Notes under the pieces: generated by a model
What the model was told of the DNA's origin: nothing
Database searches by the model: none
The model's input: only the letters and a program-made list of their open reading frames with translations
Program-made: the position numbers and the translations under genes
Origin: Monosiga brevicollis MX1
Lineage: Eukaryota > Opisthokonta > Choanoflagellata > Craspedida > Salpingoecidae
Length of the DNA stretch: 64,000 nucleotides
Assembly: GCF_000002865.3 (NCBI RefSeq)
Contig: NW_001865065.1
Location: 472,181-536,180 of the forward strand
Direction of reading: 5' to 3'
Part shown: positions 11,700 to 23,073 of the stretch, piece after piece
Layout: each line of letters begins with the position of its first letter
How positions within the stretch are numbered: position 1 is the first letter of the stretch

Positions 11700-12989
11700 T
11701 ATTCCGTTGGCCAAGGACTCAGCATCCAGTCACGACAACCATTCGACCCGCGTACATTGATCAAATGAACTTTTTTTTTTTTTCTGATGATGCTTGAAAA
11801 AAATTGCATGCATGAAAGCATGAGGTTGAGTGTCCAAATGAAGGAGAGAGTGTGTTCTGTCTTTTCTGGTGCCTGATGTCTGGTAGCTGTGCTGAGTGCT
11901 TGGTGCCTGATGCCTGCGTCTGTGTTTGTGCCTTTGTGTGCCTCTGACTGCGTCTGTGTTTGTGCGTTTGTCTGCGTCTGTGCCTGATTCTGTGTCTGAT
12001 TCTGTGTCTGATTCTGTGCCTGATTCTGTGTGTGTCTGTCACCGTTTGTTAGAAAGGCACTTTGCAGCTTGGCGAGTTAGACCCACATCTGATCATGCCG
12101 GTCATCAACCAGACGTAGCGAGAATGCCAGGTGATGGTGGCGCGCTATGATGGAGGGCTGCAAGTCACTGAATGGATCTGCACCGTAGAAATCTTTTATG
12201 ACATCGGCATGTGCACAAGGCGCGTGCGGTTTCTTGACTGCGGTTTCAGAACAACCCATGACAGGGGCCTGGGGCGGAGAAGAAGAAGAAGAAGAAGAAG
12301 AAGAAGAAGAAGAAAACATACAATGTGATCATACCGATCAACTTCACAGTGTCGCTGTACCGGTGACCATGGCCAGCGGCGTTGCCTCTAATCGTTTTCT
12401 CAGTCTGCCGCGACGACCTGCCTCCATCGCCCATACAAAAGCAGGACTTTTGGACCACAATGTACACGATAACTCGACAACAGCCCTTCTGATTGTCCTC
12501 TGGGGCACGCTGGTTCATCACTTTGGACAAGTGCTCTCAACGGCAGGGGCCTTCCAGCCAATTGCTGGATCTGAGTCTCTCACTTGCCCTCCTTAGGGGC
12601 GCGGTCCAAGCGCACGCAGTACCTGTACTGGTGCAATTCGGGACCTGTGTATAGTGTGTTTGGTGTGTATAGTGTGTATAGTGTGTCTAGTGTGTATAGT
12701 GTGTCTAGTGTGTATAGTGTGCATATGTGTATAGTGTGTCCGTAAACCAATTCATCCTCTCTCTCTTTCTTATAAATCTGCTCTCTTCGTCTCGAACCAA
12801 TTCATCTCTCTGTCTCTCCTTTGTTTCTCTCTGTCTCACTGTCTCTATCTCCCAAACCAATTGATCTGTCTCTCGCGCGCTCTCTCTCTCTGTCAATCGT
12901 TGTCTCTCTCTGTGTCTCTCTGTGTCTCTCTGCATTTGTCTCTCAGCTCTGTCTCTCTCTCTCTCTGTCTCTCTCTCTCTCTCTCTCTG
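11700..12989. other. Gene-free, repeat-rich region up to the assembly gap
   Basis: No coding sequence is supportable. Contents are a poly-T (11771-11782), TGATTCTGTGTC units (about 11980-12035), an AAG trinucleotide run (about 12278-12314), a GTGTATAGTGTGTCTA minisatellite (about 12650-12740) and TCTCTCTG-rich DNA running into the gap. The left end probably holds the promoter of the sulfotransferase gene. The right end may hold 5' exons of the PDZ gene that I cannot recognise. Confidence 0.5.
12650..12740. repeat. GTGTATAGTGTGTCTA minisatellite
   Basis: Tandem, slightly variable copies of GTGTATAGTGTG / GTGTCTAGTGTG are visible by eye. There are at least seven half-units. Confidence 0.9.
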
Positions 12990-13168
12990 NNNNNNNNNNN
13001 NNNNNNNNNNNNNNNNNNNNNNNNNNNNNNNNNNNNNNNNNNNNNNNNNNNNNNNNNNNNNNNNNNNNNNNNNNNNNNNNNNNNNNNNNNNNNNNNNNNN
13101 NNNNNNNNNNNNNNNNNNNNNNNNNNNNNNNNNNNNNNNNNNNNNNNNNNNNNNNNNNNNNNNNNNNN
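12990..13168. other. Assembly gap (179 N)
   Basis: A run of N is flanked on the left by a CT microsatellite that probably caused the break. Frames printed across it are meaningless. The PDZ gene enters or starts in it. Confidence 0.99.
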
Positions 13169-16100
13169 GAGGCTGTTCAAGCTCCGACGCCGGCACCGCG
13201 ACCATCTCCCAGACCGTCACCACGCCCGGCCCGGCGCACCGATTTGCAAGCAAAGCCAGTGCCCGCTGAACGTCCCGCTGTGCTCAATGCGTGGGCCGAT
13301 CCCGAGGCTACCACATCGCCCATACGGCAGAGTGAACCTCCCACGCCACCACCAAAGCCCCACGCTTTCCCCACCGTCTCAGATTCCGTACCCGCTGCCG
13401 GTCCCGTCGACACTACGCAGCCCGAGCCCAGCCAGAACCCCGACCTGGCTCAGCCCAGCGAGAATCAACCCGCGACCATGGCCACGAACAACAACATTGG
13501 ACGCTCCCCCTTTCGGAACATGCTCCGCAAAGGCAACAACAAGTCAGTCATCCTGTTTTTTATTTCATTTTTTATTTTCTTCCATGCCTTTTGCATGCGC
13601 ATCGACACGCGGCCTGGCGCGCTCGTTTTTTTTTTTTTTTTTTTTTTTTTTTTTCTCTCCCTTGCATCTCACAACACATTTCCTCTTTCTTCTTGCCCTG
13701 GTCTTCCTTTCCTCCCCATTCCCCTGGCCTCCTCTCTTTTGCCTCTTGCTTTTTGCTGACGGCGTTTGCTTCTGCTCAGGCGTCTACCCTCAGTTCCGGA
13801 AACCGAGTTCAAGCATCGCATTGGTGAACTCAAGCAAAAACCTGTCGTCCTCGTCGAAGGCCTCCCCGAAGACTGCAAGTAGTATTCGCGAGCATTCCTC
13901 CCTCGCCCCAATCCACCGGGAGCAAAAAGCAGAAGCGATACAATCTGTCACCCTGTCCCGTCTTGATCTTACCTGTCTCCTTCACACATTTTCCACTGCT
14001 GTAGTGCTTCTTCAATCGGGCCGGCTTAAAGAGGTATGCCTTCCCATCATTGCCCGGTGTGATCAGCAGGCTGGCTCATCGCATTATGATTTGCTGTCGC
14101 CTTGATCATGCAGTCCAATCCCACCATTGCCAAGCGCTATGAACGTATCCGAGCTCTGCGCGTACGTCCCCTCTCACCAAACCTTATTTGCACATGGGGG
14201 CAAGGGGAGGGGAAAAGGCATGCTTCAACCCAGGTTCCATCGTGGCCCTTGCCACTCACATCATCCTCACCTTTGATGATTCTCACCTTCTGAGCATTCT
14301 CATCTTCTGTCCCCCCAAACTTGGTTGAAAACCTACTCCAGGCTCTGCTGGCGGAAAAGCAGCAGCGCCGTGAGACATTGGTCGAGCAGGAAGAATCCCT
14401 GCTCAACAAACTCGCCGCCAACGAAATCTCCATGGATGACAGTCGTCGTTTTACCCTCTCCCCGGGCTACATCCCTCGTTCCGACTCGATCGCCAGTGTT
14501 TCTTCGACCGGCACCTCCTATGGTCCGCCACTCGCCGCGTACTGAAGTACCGCTGTCGTGGACAAAGGGCACAGGCACTCCATCGCATTTCACTAATCCT
14601 GCTCTTGCCTCCCCGCTCTCTGCAGGCTGGGGCCGTAGCTTTTCAGATGCCAGCATGCTAGGCCCGCCCAGGTTCAACCTTGCTGTCGCACACTCACACT
14701 TGCGTCAACTCTTTGGGTCAACCCTTGACTTGTTCTGCAACAGGGGTACTAATGTTTTCTTGCCTTGCTCGCCCGCTTATTTCTGTAGTATGGCTGGCGA
14801 GACCCCGCGTGTTGTACGACAAGGCAGTGCGCTCTCCACCGTTCAGACTTCATATCAGGCCGTCGGAGATCGTCGGTGAGTCGGCTGGGAGGCCATTCTT
14901 CCCTTTCTCACAGTGTATTTCATTCCAGAGAAAGACGCACACACCTTTTTATGAAGGTCATTTGTTGGCACCCCTTGTATTGTTCTACCTCATGGCTGCG
15001 ACAACGCAATGCTCGCAGGACCCTTCGTCTGGTTCGCTCCGAACCGGGCATCCCTTTGGGATTTTCGGTCAAGTGTCTCGTCTTGCCTGTGCGCGATCCA
15101 GATACCGGGGTGGCGTCGTTTGAAACCCACCGTGTCACTTTTGTGGAGTCTGTCGAACCCAACTCAATCGCCGAGCAAGCCGGCCTTGAAACTGGTACAG
15201 AGCCTAGCCTACCCACGGTTGCTCAAAACCATGCCTGCCCAAGCCAGCACTCAATCGGCGCCGCTGCCATTCATGTGCCTTTGATACGCCACATGTCCGT
15301 CCCTCTGTTTAGGCCTCTGTGTATCGGATATGGATGGTCATGTGCTTGATAACACGACCGAACAGGACTTTGAAACCTTGCTGCAGGGCAATGATGGCAC
15401 CGTGACACTCACGGTCGTCCGTACCATGGACTACCGCCGTGCCATGTGCTTTCGCCGAAAGGTGGAGCTTGAAGCCCGGCTCTACCAACTCCTCAAACGG
15501 CGCGATCAGCTGGACGTTGAGGAGCAGCAAGTCCAGCATCACCTTGATAAGCAAAACGGCGTTATTCCGGAACCTGATGCTGATGGTCAGTCGGCCCGCG
15601 CGTCGACAGTTTGCCGGAGAGAAACCAGCGGGGGCAACTTGCCAAGCAAGCCAACGCCTGGTCTTTTTACCTTACAATGGACAAGCAATGATCCTGTCCA
15701 CAACTCACACACTCACTTTTCCCCAAACGATCGTGTTTTAGACTCGGATTCCGACTCAGAGTCTGCTGTAGAGACCTTTGGGCCCGCTCCCACCCCCGAC
15801 GACAACGCGGATGCCGGTGCGTACCCCGCATCTGGATCAGTTTTGTATCGGCTGGCCCGGTACTTTCAAGACTATTATGTTCCTCATGCCATCGCTTTTG
15901 GAAATCCTGCACAGCAACACTGCGGATGCTGGCGGCGCGCCTCAATGTGTTTATGCCCAATTTGTTCACCGATGACATTGCCGAGTGCTGCGACACCTTG
16001 GAAGAAGCCAAGGCTGTCATTCGCGTTATGCAGACGCGCGTTGAGCTTGAATGGTACGAGCCTCGGAGAATGGGACAGGCGGCCAGCTGGGTCTCGCAGC

Positions 16101-16544
16101 ATTTCGGTGCCAAAAAAGCAGAAAACAAAAGTGGAGGAATACAAAGAACAAACAAAAGGCACCAATACAGGTTGCAACCCTACAAATTCTCTTTTCTCAC
16201 ATGATGATTGCGTGCCTCTCACCAGGCGAGCCAAAGACGCCATGATTGCTCGGCAAAAACAACAGCTTCAACTGTTACGAGATCGCGTCGCGCACCAAGC
16301 CCACCAGAGTCAAAGCTCAAGCAATCATGTCGAGGATCACGATACCGCGCACCCCGTGCCCGCTCCACGCATCATGTTCGTTCCCAAGACCTGCCCAGCG
16401 CCGCCGCCCACTGAAATGCATGATGTGCTCCCTCACCAATTCGTTTTGTACGGGTTGCCTAGACATTTTGGCTCCTCGGACATTACTGAGGAGTTTGGGG
16501 AGGTCCCGCTGCCCCAGGAAACGCTGAACGACTCTTATGTTTAG
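13169..16544 (+). CDS. PDZ-domain scaffold protein ending in a PDZ ligand, 5' end in gap
   Basis: The first readable exon (13169 to about 13541) is proline-rich (repeated PRPSPRP and PTPPPKP). It is followed by short exons with a helical stretch (SNPTIAKRYERIRAL, then LLAEKQQRRETLVEQEESLL at 14342-14401) and a Ser-rich linker. Exons at about 15018-15200 and from 15313 form a PDZ domain: the carboxylate loop PLGFSVKC, FVESVEPNSIAEQAGLETG, then MDGHVLDNTTEQDFETLL and GTVTLTVV. A coiled coil follows (ARLYQLLKRRDQLDVEEQQV), then an unassigned segment MPNLFTDDIAECCDTLEEA (about 15950-16010) and a final exon ending NDSYV at TAG 16542-16544. The last residues fit a class I PDZ ligand (S-x-V). The function as a scaffold is inferred from the domain. 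Exon borders between 13840 and 14030 are unresolved. Confidence 0.7.
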
Positions 16545-17243
16545 AGTTACAATTTTGAACCTCTTGAATATATTAAGTGCAGTGCATGATTTCGAAAGCT
16601 GAAACGTGAGAGTGTTCAAGGATCAGTCATTCCCCAAAGCAATTGAAACAACTTTGGAGTTCCAGTTCCCATTGAGAGAGCAGCATGTCATGCGGGAGTC
16701 TGGGCCCAAAAGACACGAAACTATGGTTACATACTGTCTTGACTTTGCGCTCAGATCGGACGTGGACAGCCGTCAGCCAAATCTCAGGTGTGGGAATTGA
16801 AACATGGATTCTCGCCTGGCGTTCTTGCGACTCGTGCTGCGAGCTGTTTGCCAACGATGATTGGGGTGGGCCTCCTCCAACGGGGCTCCTCATGCGTGAG
16901 GTGGCTGAAAGCGATTTTGAACTTGCAGCACAAATGCACCTGCCTCGAGTGTGATACTCCCATCTGACGCGCCAGAAAATCCTATTCAGCTGCACCAACC
17001 TTTTGTGTCTTTTGTTTTATGATGCTTTGATTTTGCTGCCAACTATGGGTGGATGGTACCTCAAAGCTTGCATGATGGGTCAGAGCGGAGGTACAATGTT
17101 ACTGTAATAACATCGAATATCATGTCAATTGATTCATCGCATGTTACTATGGGGTGAGCAGCACTCGGCTGGCTGGTTGGGGTGGTATCTGGACAGTTTG
17201 GAGTGATGGCATGATGCCATGATATACCGGCAAACGGGCCTGC
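16545..17243. other. Intergenic region between convergent genes
   Basis: It lies between the 3' ends of the PDZ gene (+) and the ADP-ribosyltransferase end of the next gene (-). I see nothing coding in it. Confidence 0.55.
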
Positions 17244-18627
17244 TCACTGGATGTGGCGAGTACCCATAACTTCCTCGAGCGTTACGACCGTCAGGCCCTT
17301 GGCTTCATTTGACACTTTGCTTACTCGCAGCTCAGTACCTGGCGCCAAGATCAACCTGCGATGAAGTTCGGAGCGTCATCAGGGACATCTTGAAGAGTCG
17401 CTCATTCGAGTCATCTTCTACCCTTTCAGCCAGAACAGAGACCAAAGGCACGTACTCGGCTTCGCCTTTAAACGCGCTGTAGTCCATGATGCTCACAGCA
17501 CTAGGCGCCTTGACCTGGAACAGCATACGCTTGCCAGAGCTACGTGCATGCATTGAGAGGAGAGGAGGCCCATAAGACTTCTGCACCGACCATCTCACAC
17601 GGAGAGAGACGGACAGACGGAGAGAGACAGACAGACGGAGAGAGACAGACGGACGGAGAGAGACAGACGGAGAGAGACAGGGAGAGAGACAGGGAGAGAG
17701 ACAGGGAGAGAGGCAGGAAGAGAGACAGGAAGAGAGAGACAGGGAGAGAGGCAGGAAGAGAGACAGGAAGAGAGAGACAGGGAGAGAGGCAATTGACAAA
17801 GATGGAGTCGTGTGGCTGACCTGCCCGAGCTCATAAAGTTGCGAGCCACGCTCTCCTTGACGGTACACGAAGAAACACCCCACCAGACCACGGTCCGATC
17901 CTGCATGTCCATGTGCGTGCACGTCCGTTGAATAGGTTGGCGTGACAGGCGGGTGGAGACATGCGATTAGCTTCTGGGTGCACAGAGCTGTTTTAAATGC
18001 CAGAACAACGTACTTTGCCGTAAAGCTTGCGCAAGTCGAGGCCCACGCCTCTCCAGAGCGGCTCAAGGTTGGCGCCACGGTGCTTGTGAAGCTTGCCAAC
18101 GGCCTCAAAGAAGAGGCGCAGGTAAAAGTAGTAGGGTACAAGAAGCGCTCGATTGCCGTTGCGCAGCACCTCATTCAGGCGGCGGTAAAAGGCCGAGGCC
18201 TGCGTGTACAGGTTAATGACGGCAATCTCATCGACGCTGAGAATGGCGTCGTTCTGTTCCTTAGCATACTGCAAAGAAGAGTCAATGGCATACTGTGCAG
18301 ACGGCAGCGCTTGAATGATGGCTGCCATCACCGTCGCAAACGGAGGCACTGGCATGTCCATGATTCCAGTGACGGGCGCCAGCTGCTCGTCCTTTTGTGC
18401 AACATCCTGCAGACGCTCGAGATACATTTTGTGCAGATCTGTTGCGGGTAAATTGTGGGGCATGTTGCCACGGTGAGGACTTGAGATGATACGAACCTGC
18501 CGTTAACGTGAAAGCAGAAACAAAGATACGAACCGACTGTGGTGGAGACAAAGTCGCCCATGCGGTCCATGTGCACGGCGTCCAAGCCTAGTGCTGCCTT
18601 CCAACCCTGTCCGATCCAAATCGTCAT
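17244..18627 (-). other. Mono-ADP-ribosyltransferase (R-S-ExE) domain segment
   Basis: The segment resembles eukaryotic arginine-specific ARTs, which transfer ADP-ribose from NAD+. A helical N-terminal part (LYTQASAFYRRLNEVLR) leads to PLWRGVG, GVSSCTVKESVA and GEAEY in the family order. There is no signal peptide or hydrophobic C-terminal anchor, unlike the extracellular vertebrate ARTs, so an intracellular enzyme is inferred. An ATG at 18625-18627 could start it as an independent gene, but there is no room for a promoter or leader. Confidence 0.72.
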
Positions 18628-20096
18628 GAGCAAAGACGGGGCAGATCTGATCCTACCGCGAGTTTCGGTTTGGTTGATCCTGGCGGCGGAGTTACCTCGG
18701 TCGGAAGCCAATCAAACGGCTTGTATTGCAGCGACTCGAGCGCGTCATTAATGTCCGCAAAGTGTGTTCCCTGACAAAAGGCATCCCCCATGGCTGCGGG
18801 ATTGCAGTGGTCGAGCTGGACCACCTGTCGAGAAGGCAGGAGAAGAACACTGAGGTTAAGATGGCCAGGGTGAAAGCCGAGAATGCCTTGATGGCAGTGC
18901 AGGCGCAGAGAGACGGTTGAGAGCGGCAAACCTGGCAATCTGGATACTTGAGCGCAAGTTGGTCGACAATCTTCCGGAGGGCCTTGGCGTGCGAACCCCA
19001 CCAAGCGAAAATGACGCCTTCCTTCTTTTCCGCCTTTTCCGCCATGATGCTCTAGGTGGCGGCGCAAGATGCGGCGGCTTAAGAAACGGGTGCAAGACGG
19101 CAACCGATAACTGCACGTGCGTGTTTGGCTGGCACCGGGCACCGGGCAGCAGTAGGGGCCGGCCGTACCTCAACGATACGAGCCACAATGGGCTTCCAAA
19201 AGGTTGAGTGCTTGGATGTCGCCATGGCCTTATCTGTGCTTGAGGTAAGGCCCGCGTTGAGGAGAAGGCAACCCTGGGCTAGCATGGCTTGAAACCATTG
19301 GTGTGGTGAGACGACCTTTTGTTTCTTGAAGAGGGTGCGCAGCTCGGCCACAGTTGTGGCCTTGGGAACGTCAAACTTCCACATGGATGCGGATTTCATA
19401 ATGCAACGCATGCTGGTCACCGAGCCAAAGCGCTTGTCTTCCCACTGCGTAAAAGTGTTGTCTAGCATGGCCACGCTGTGCAACGGGCGAAAACAGGGCA
19501 GGGATCAACGCCACATCAGATGCCGAGCCCAAGGCAGTGTTTCTGGCGTGCGCTTTGTTTGGGTGTGTGTGCAGGTCCAAGCAAGCAAAGGGTTCATTTT
19601 CTTTTTTGCACACACGCCAAACGTGGACGTGTTGCCATCCTGCAGTAAGATCGCCGTACGCAGAACGGACCCAGTGGCGCTCTCCACGCGGGGGTACGGT
19701 GTTTGACCGAAGATGATGACCTTCCAATTTCCCGGTGCATTTGCCTTGAGCGCCTGGAAGGTGAGCTCGCGGACCGGAACGATGCTGCTTGCCCGCCCCT
19801 TGCCCAGAAAGTCCTGCACGCTGGGTTGAGAGCGGATCGTGCTCTCGAGCAACGGCAGCCACGCCTCGCCCCCATCGTTGAACAAGGCGGGTAGATCTAG
19901 GTCATCTGCTGCCACCGCAGTACATGACGATCGTGTTTTCCGCGAGGGTGCGTCCCCATGAGAGCGTAAGGCAAAAGCGAATCTAGGCCACAAAACAAGC
20001 GCGCCAAGTCGAGAAAGCCAGGCACATCTTACCGGCCGCGGCCGACACCTTGGCCTTTTTGGGCGCCTGTTCGCCCTGCTTCGTCTTGCTCGCCAT
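17244..20096 (-). CDS. Uracil-DNA-glycosylase-like / ADP-ribosyltransferase fusion protein
   Basis: Exons 20033-20096, 19614-19905, 19169-19475, 18932-19051, 18696-18824, 18534-18606, 18014-18438 and 17821-17900 join with GT-AG sites and consistent phases. Two more exons follow, from 17539 to about 17450 and from 17345 to 17244. The first five give a UNG-family fold: VIIFGQTPYP (motif A), QGCLLLNAGLT, FAWWGSHAK and LDHCNPAA, ending PFDWLP. After an 89 bp intron the frame continues without a new start into an R-S-E class mono-ADP-ribosyltransferase: LWRGVG (Arg), WWGVSSCTVKESVARNF (Ser motif), MDYSAFKGEAEY (ExE) and APGTELRV. Predicted length is about 560 residues. The ART active-site triad is intact, whereas the catalytic Asp of UDG motif A is replaced by Thr. 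The last ART splice junction is unresolved: the only phase-compatible sites shift the APGTELRV frame. If split, the UDG stop (18624-18626) would overlap the ART ATG (18625-18627). Confidence 0.72.
17598..17793. repeat. GAGAGACAGACGGA / GGAGAGAGACAG minisatellite in an intron
   Basis: Tandem purine-rich units fill most of the intron between the GVSSCTVKES exon (17821-17900) and the GEAEY exon (ending 17539 on the left). It is transcribed but non-coding. Confidence 0.9.
18696..20096 (-). other. UDG-like domain segment of the fusion gene
   Basis: UNG-type glycosylases flip uracil out of DNA and cleave the N-glycosidic bond. Here the water-activating-loop motif GQDPYH reads GQTPYP, so both the Asp and the His of the classical motif are changed. 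The LLLNA core, the WG strand and an HxxP-like motif (HCNP) remain. The short N-terminus (MASKTKQGEQAPKKAKV) is lysine-rich and nuclear-signal-like. The domain identity is supported by four motifs in the right order and spacing; activity is doubtful. Confidence 0.72.
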
Positions 20097-20235
20097 GATC
20101 CCCCGATCCCACTGTGTCGGATCCACTTGCTGCTGGAGAAAATGCCCCGCCCCCGTGAAATTATTGATTTCTTGTTGAGACAGGAATGCGGAACATCGTC
20201 GACAAGTTGAAACAAGTTTGGGGCCAAGTTTAGAA

Positions 20236-20321
20236 AAAGAGTTTTTTGCTATTGCCAGACACAGACAGACAGACAGACAGACAGAGACAGACATAGACAC
20301 ACAGACACACAGACACATGGT
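20236..20321. repeat. CAGACAGA/CACAGACA repeat
   Basis: A short (CAGA)n and (CACAGACA)n tract lies between the head of the UDG-ART gene and the tail of the P450 gene. It is not CRISPR-like because there are no spacers. Confidence 0.85.
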
Positions 20322-20359
20322 CCATGCCTGGACGAACAACCAACCACGGCATCAACACA

Positions 20360-23073
20360 CTACACGGCTTCCACGAGCTTGCTGCCACGACGAGAAGTGC
20401 GGCGAGCAAAAAACCGCATCGGGAGGTCATCCGAGGCGTGTAGCACAGGTGGTTTGTAGACAACGCGCATCGTGGCGCGATCTCCAAGGTACTCCATGTC
20501 CAATCGTCGAAGTAAGTGTGACACCACCACCTGCAGTTCTGCAATGGCAAAGTATTTGCCCAGACAATATCGACGACCCTTGCCAAAGGGAAAGTACTGA
20601 AACGGGTTTTGCTCCACCTCACCGCCCGGCGCAAACCGAGCCGGACGAAACACCTACACAGGACAGCACAGGCACTTTGAGTCGGGAGCCCAGTGGACAA
20701 ATAGACGGGGGCCATGTTCGCCAGGCATCAGACAACCACCCACCTCCGGCTCAGCCCAGTACTCGGGGTTGCGATGAACGGCTGACATCATGGAGAGCAC
20801 CGGCGTGCCAGGCGACACAACCAAATCACCAATCTAACCATCAGCCGCCAAAGACCGAATGAGATCGGGCCAGCTCATGTGCCGCAGATCTCAAGCTCCC
20901 ATGCCTTGCCTCCCCTCTCTGAGCCCGTGTTCCAAGCACCAGCTTCACGGAGCCCTCCATCTGGCGTTTCATCTTTCCATTTGCCTGCGCAAAAGATGGC
21001 CAATAACAGTTCCCTAGCGCTTCCACGTGCCTGGGTCGTGTGCAGAGGACGGCGCGATGGAAAGCCACCCAAGGGTTCGTGGAGCCGCAGGGCCTCGTGG
21101 ATGGCGTTTGTGAGCTGTGGGACGAGCTTGCTCAAGTCTCCAGGCTGCTCCAGTGCCTCCAAGTCGAGCGCCGCATTCTCGGCCCGAAGCTTGGCCAGCT
21201 CCTGCCGAAAATATCACACAACGGTCCGGGTTATGGGGTTCAAAAGTGATGTGAGGTCCTCTTGTTCACGCGGAATAAATGATGTTTTTTTTTTTTCTTG
21301 GGGGAAGCGGGTTCAATCTGACCTTTGGGTTCACAGCCAACTCGTAGAGGAGCCAGCCCAGAGTCGTGGCCGTGGTTTCCGTGCCCGCAGCCAAAAGTAG
21401 CAAAAGGTTATCCCGCATGGCTGCATCGTCCAGCCTTGATCGATCATCCTCCTCACCATTTGCCTCTAGGATAAGATCGATCAACTTGATTTGACCATCA
21501 TCCTGCTCACCACTTCGTCGACGCGCCACCGCCTGGTCTACCAGGCCATAGAGTCGCTCAAAGCCTGTTTCCAATCGCTGCGTATCTGTCAGGACGTGGC
21601 GCAGCACTGGAATCTGGGTTCGCATACCCCCAGCCACCACACAACGGAAAAGGGCAAATGAAGGCAGGCCAAAAGGGGCTTGGGTTAGTTCACCTCAAGG
21701 TCAGACAAGCAGGCAGGCAGGCAGGCAGGCAGGCACGCAGGCTTCTGGCGTGTGCTGTCAGCCCCATTGCACCGATGGGCCACAACTGACCTGGTGGGCG
21801 AAATTGGTGAATTCATTTGTCATGTAGATAAACTCCTGGGCCATGAGATCTTGCTCGTCAGGTCTGCCACACCAGTGTACACAAACCTGAGCTCAAGGGG
21901 CGTGCACACACACGAAGAGAGCCAGAAAGGCCAGCATCACGAACATACCGCAACGTATTGCCAAAAGCTGTCTCGATGATGACGCTCAGGGTCATCTTTC
22001 CCAGCCAGTGACCCAGTTTGACCGAACCCTCTGTGCCACGTCACGATGCAGAAACTTAGCAAGGTCCTTGGCGCGCCCGGCAGCAAAGCACGCAAAACGC
22101 AAGCCGCAAAGGTCGGGCCGCTTGCGCCTGCAGACGCACCAGCTTGACTGAGCTCCAATAGTGAATGGGCCAGGCGTTCGCCACGATTGGCAAAGGTCGA
22201 CCGAAAGCCCACCAGTTTATCGGGACTGAAAGCCTTGTACAAGATGCGATGTTGACGGCGCCATTCCTCGCCGTTTGCATTGATAATGCTCTATACATGT
22301 GAGCGTGAGAATAGCGGGCGTTTCCAGGCCGCCACCCAGCCGCCACCCACAGCATTCCGATCTTGCTACAAAACCCACCTGACCAATGAACCGGTTGAAG
22401 AGGGCAAAGCTCGAGTTATCCCGTGTGTAGTTGAGGTCATTATCCGTGAGCAGCTGCTTAATGTCCTCAGGGCGCGTGAGGACCACGTTGGGCTCATACG
22501 CAAACCACAGAACAAAAGCCCCAAATCTACCGACGAGAAGAGGGGCGGAGGGTCCATGGGCATACGGGGTGAAAGATGTATAAACTCCCAGTGCGAATGG
22601 CTTGAACTGCAAGCAGCAAGTCGCAAGAGGTGCAATCGTACCCCTTGTTCAGGTCCATGAGGTGCTGCATCGTTCCGTGATATCTCTGGCAAACGTGGAT
22701 GAAGGGTGGCGGCAGCGACATATAAAGGTGAGCGAAAAACGCATGACGAATGTCCGGCTTGCAGGCTCAGGATCTAACCTGCATCAACGCGGTAAACGAG
22801 CCAGCCAGAGGGCTCCAGGGCTGAACCTTGAGGTACGTTCGAAGCCTAAACGCGCCGCGCAAGTCGTGACAACAAGCAGTGGCACGCGCCTCTGATGGTC
22901 GCCGAAAGATTGACGTAAACGCCCTGTTGTTGCCAGCAAAAGCACACCTACCGGGCATTGTAAACTTGTCTAACACGATGCCATTGACGAAGATCAGGCA
23001 GGAACGGGTAGAGCAGGAGCAGGGGCACCAGGACCACCCCTGCCACCACCACCAACGCCACAGCCATCCACAT
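20360..23073 (-). CDS. Cytochrome P450 (membrane-anchored)
   Basis: This is a haem-thiolate monooxygenase of the endomembrane type; the substrate is unknown. The start ATG at 23071-23073 opens a Val/Leu-rich N-terminal anchor (MWMAVALVVVAGVV and onward). Further exons encode VVLTRPEDIKQLL, HRILYKAFSPDKL, the I-helix AAGTETTATTLGWLLYEL, the K-helix NAIHEALRLHEPLGG (ExxR), FRPARF and the haem-ligand loop FPFGKGRRYCLGK with its Cys. The stop is TAG at 20360-20362. All canonical P450 motifs are present in order, so it should be functional. It is paralogous to the P450 at 28411-31013, sharing RILYKAF, RYCLGKY and AAGTETTAT, but it lacks the intron that the other copy has just after the haem loop. 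A (GCAG)n tract sits in an intron at about 21711-21744. Confidence 0.9.

Noticed and set aside
12705-14105. Frames spanning the N gap
   Set aside because: Unknown bases have no stops, so the open frames are artefacts. Only the part after 13169 has real protein content.
17598-17793. Arg-Glu/Thr-rich frames through the GAGAGACAGACGGA minisatellite
   Set aside because: The repeat lies inside an intron whose borders fit the ADP-ribosyltransferase exons on both sides.
20236-20321. Regular short repeats that might suggest a CRISPR array
   Set aside because: These are contiguous CAGA/CACAGACA units without unique spacers, in a eukaryotic intergenic region.
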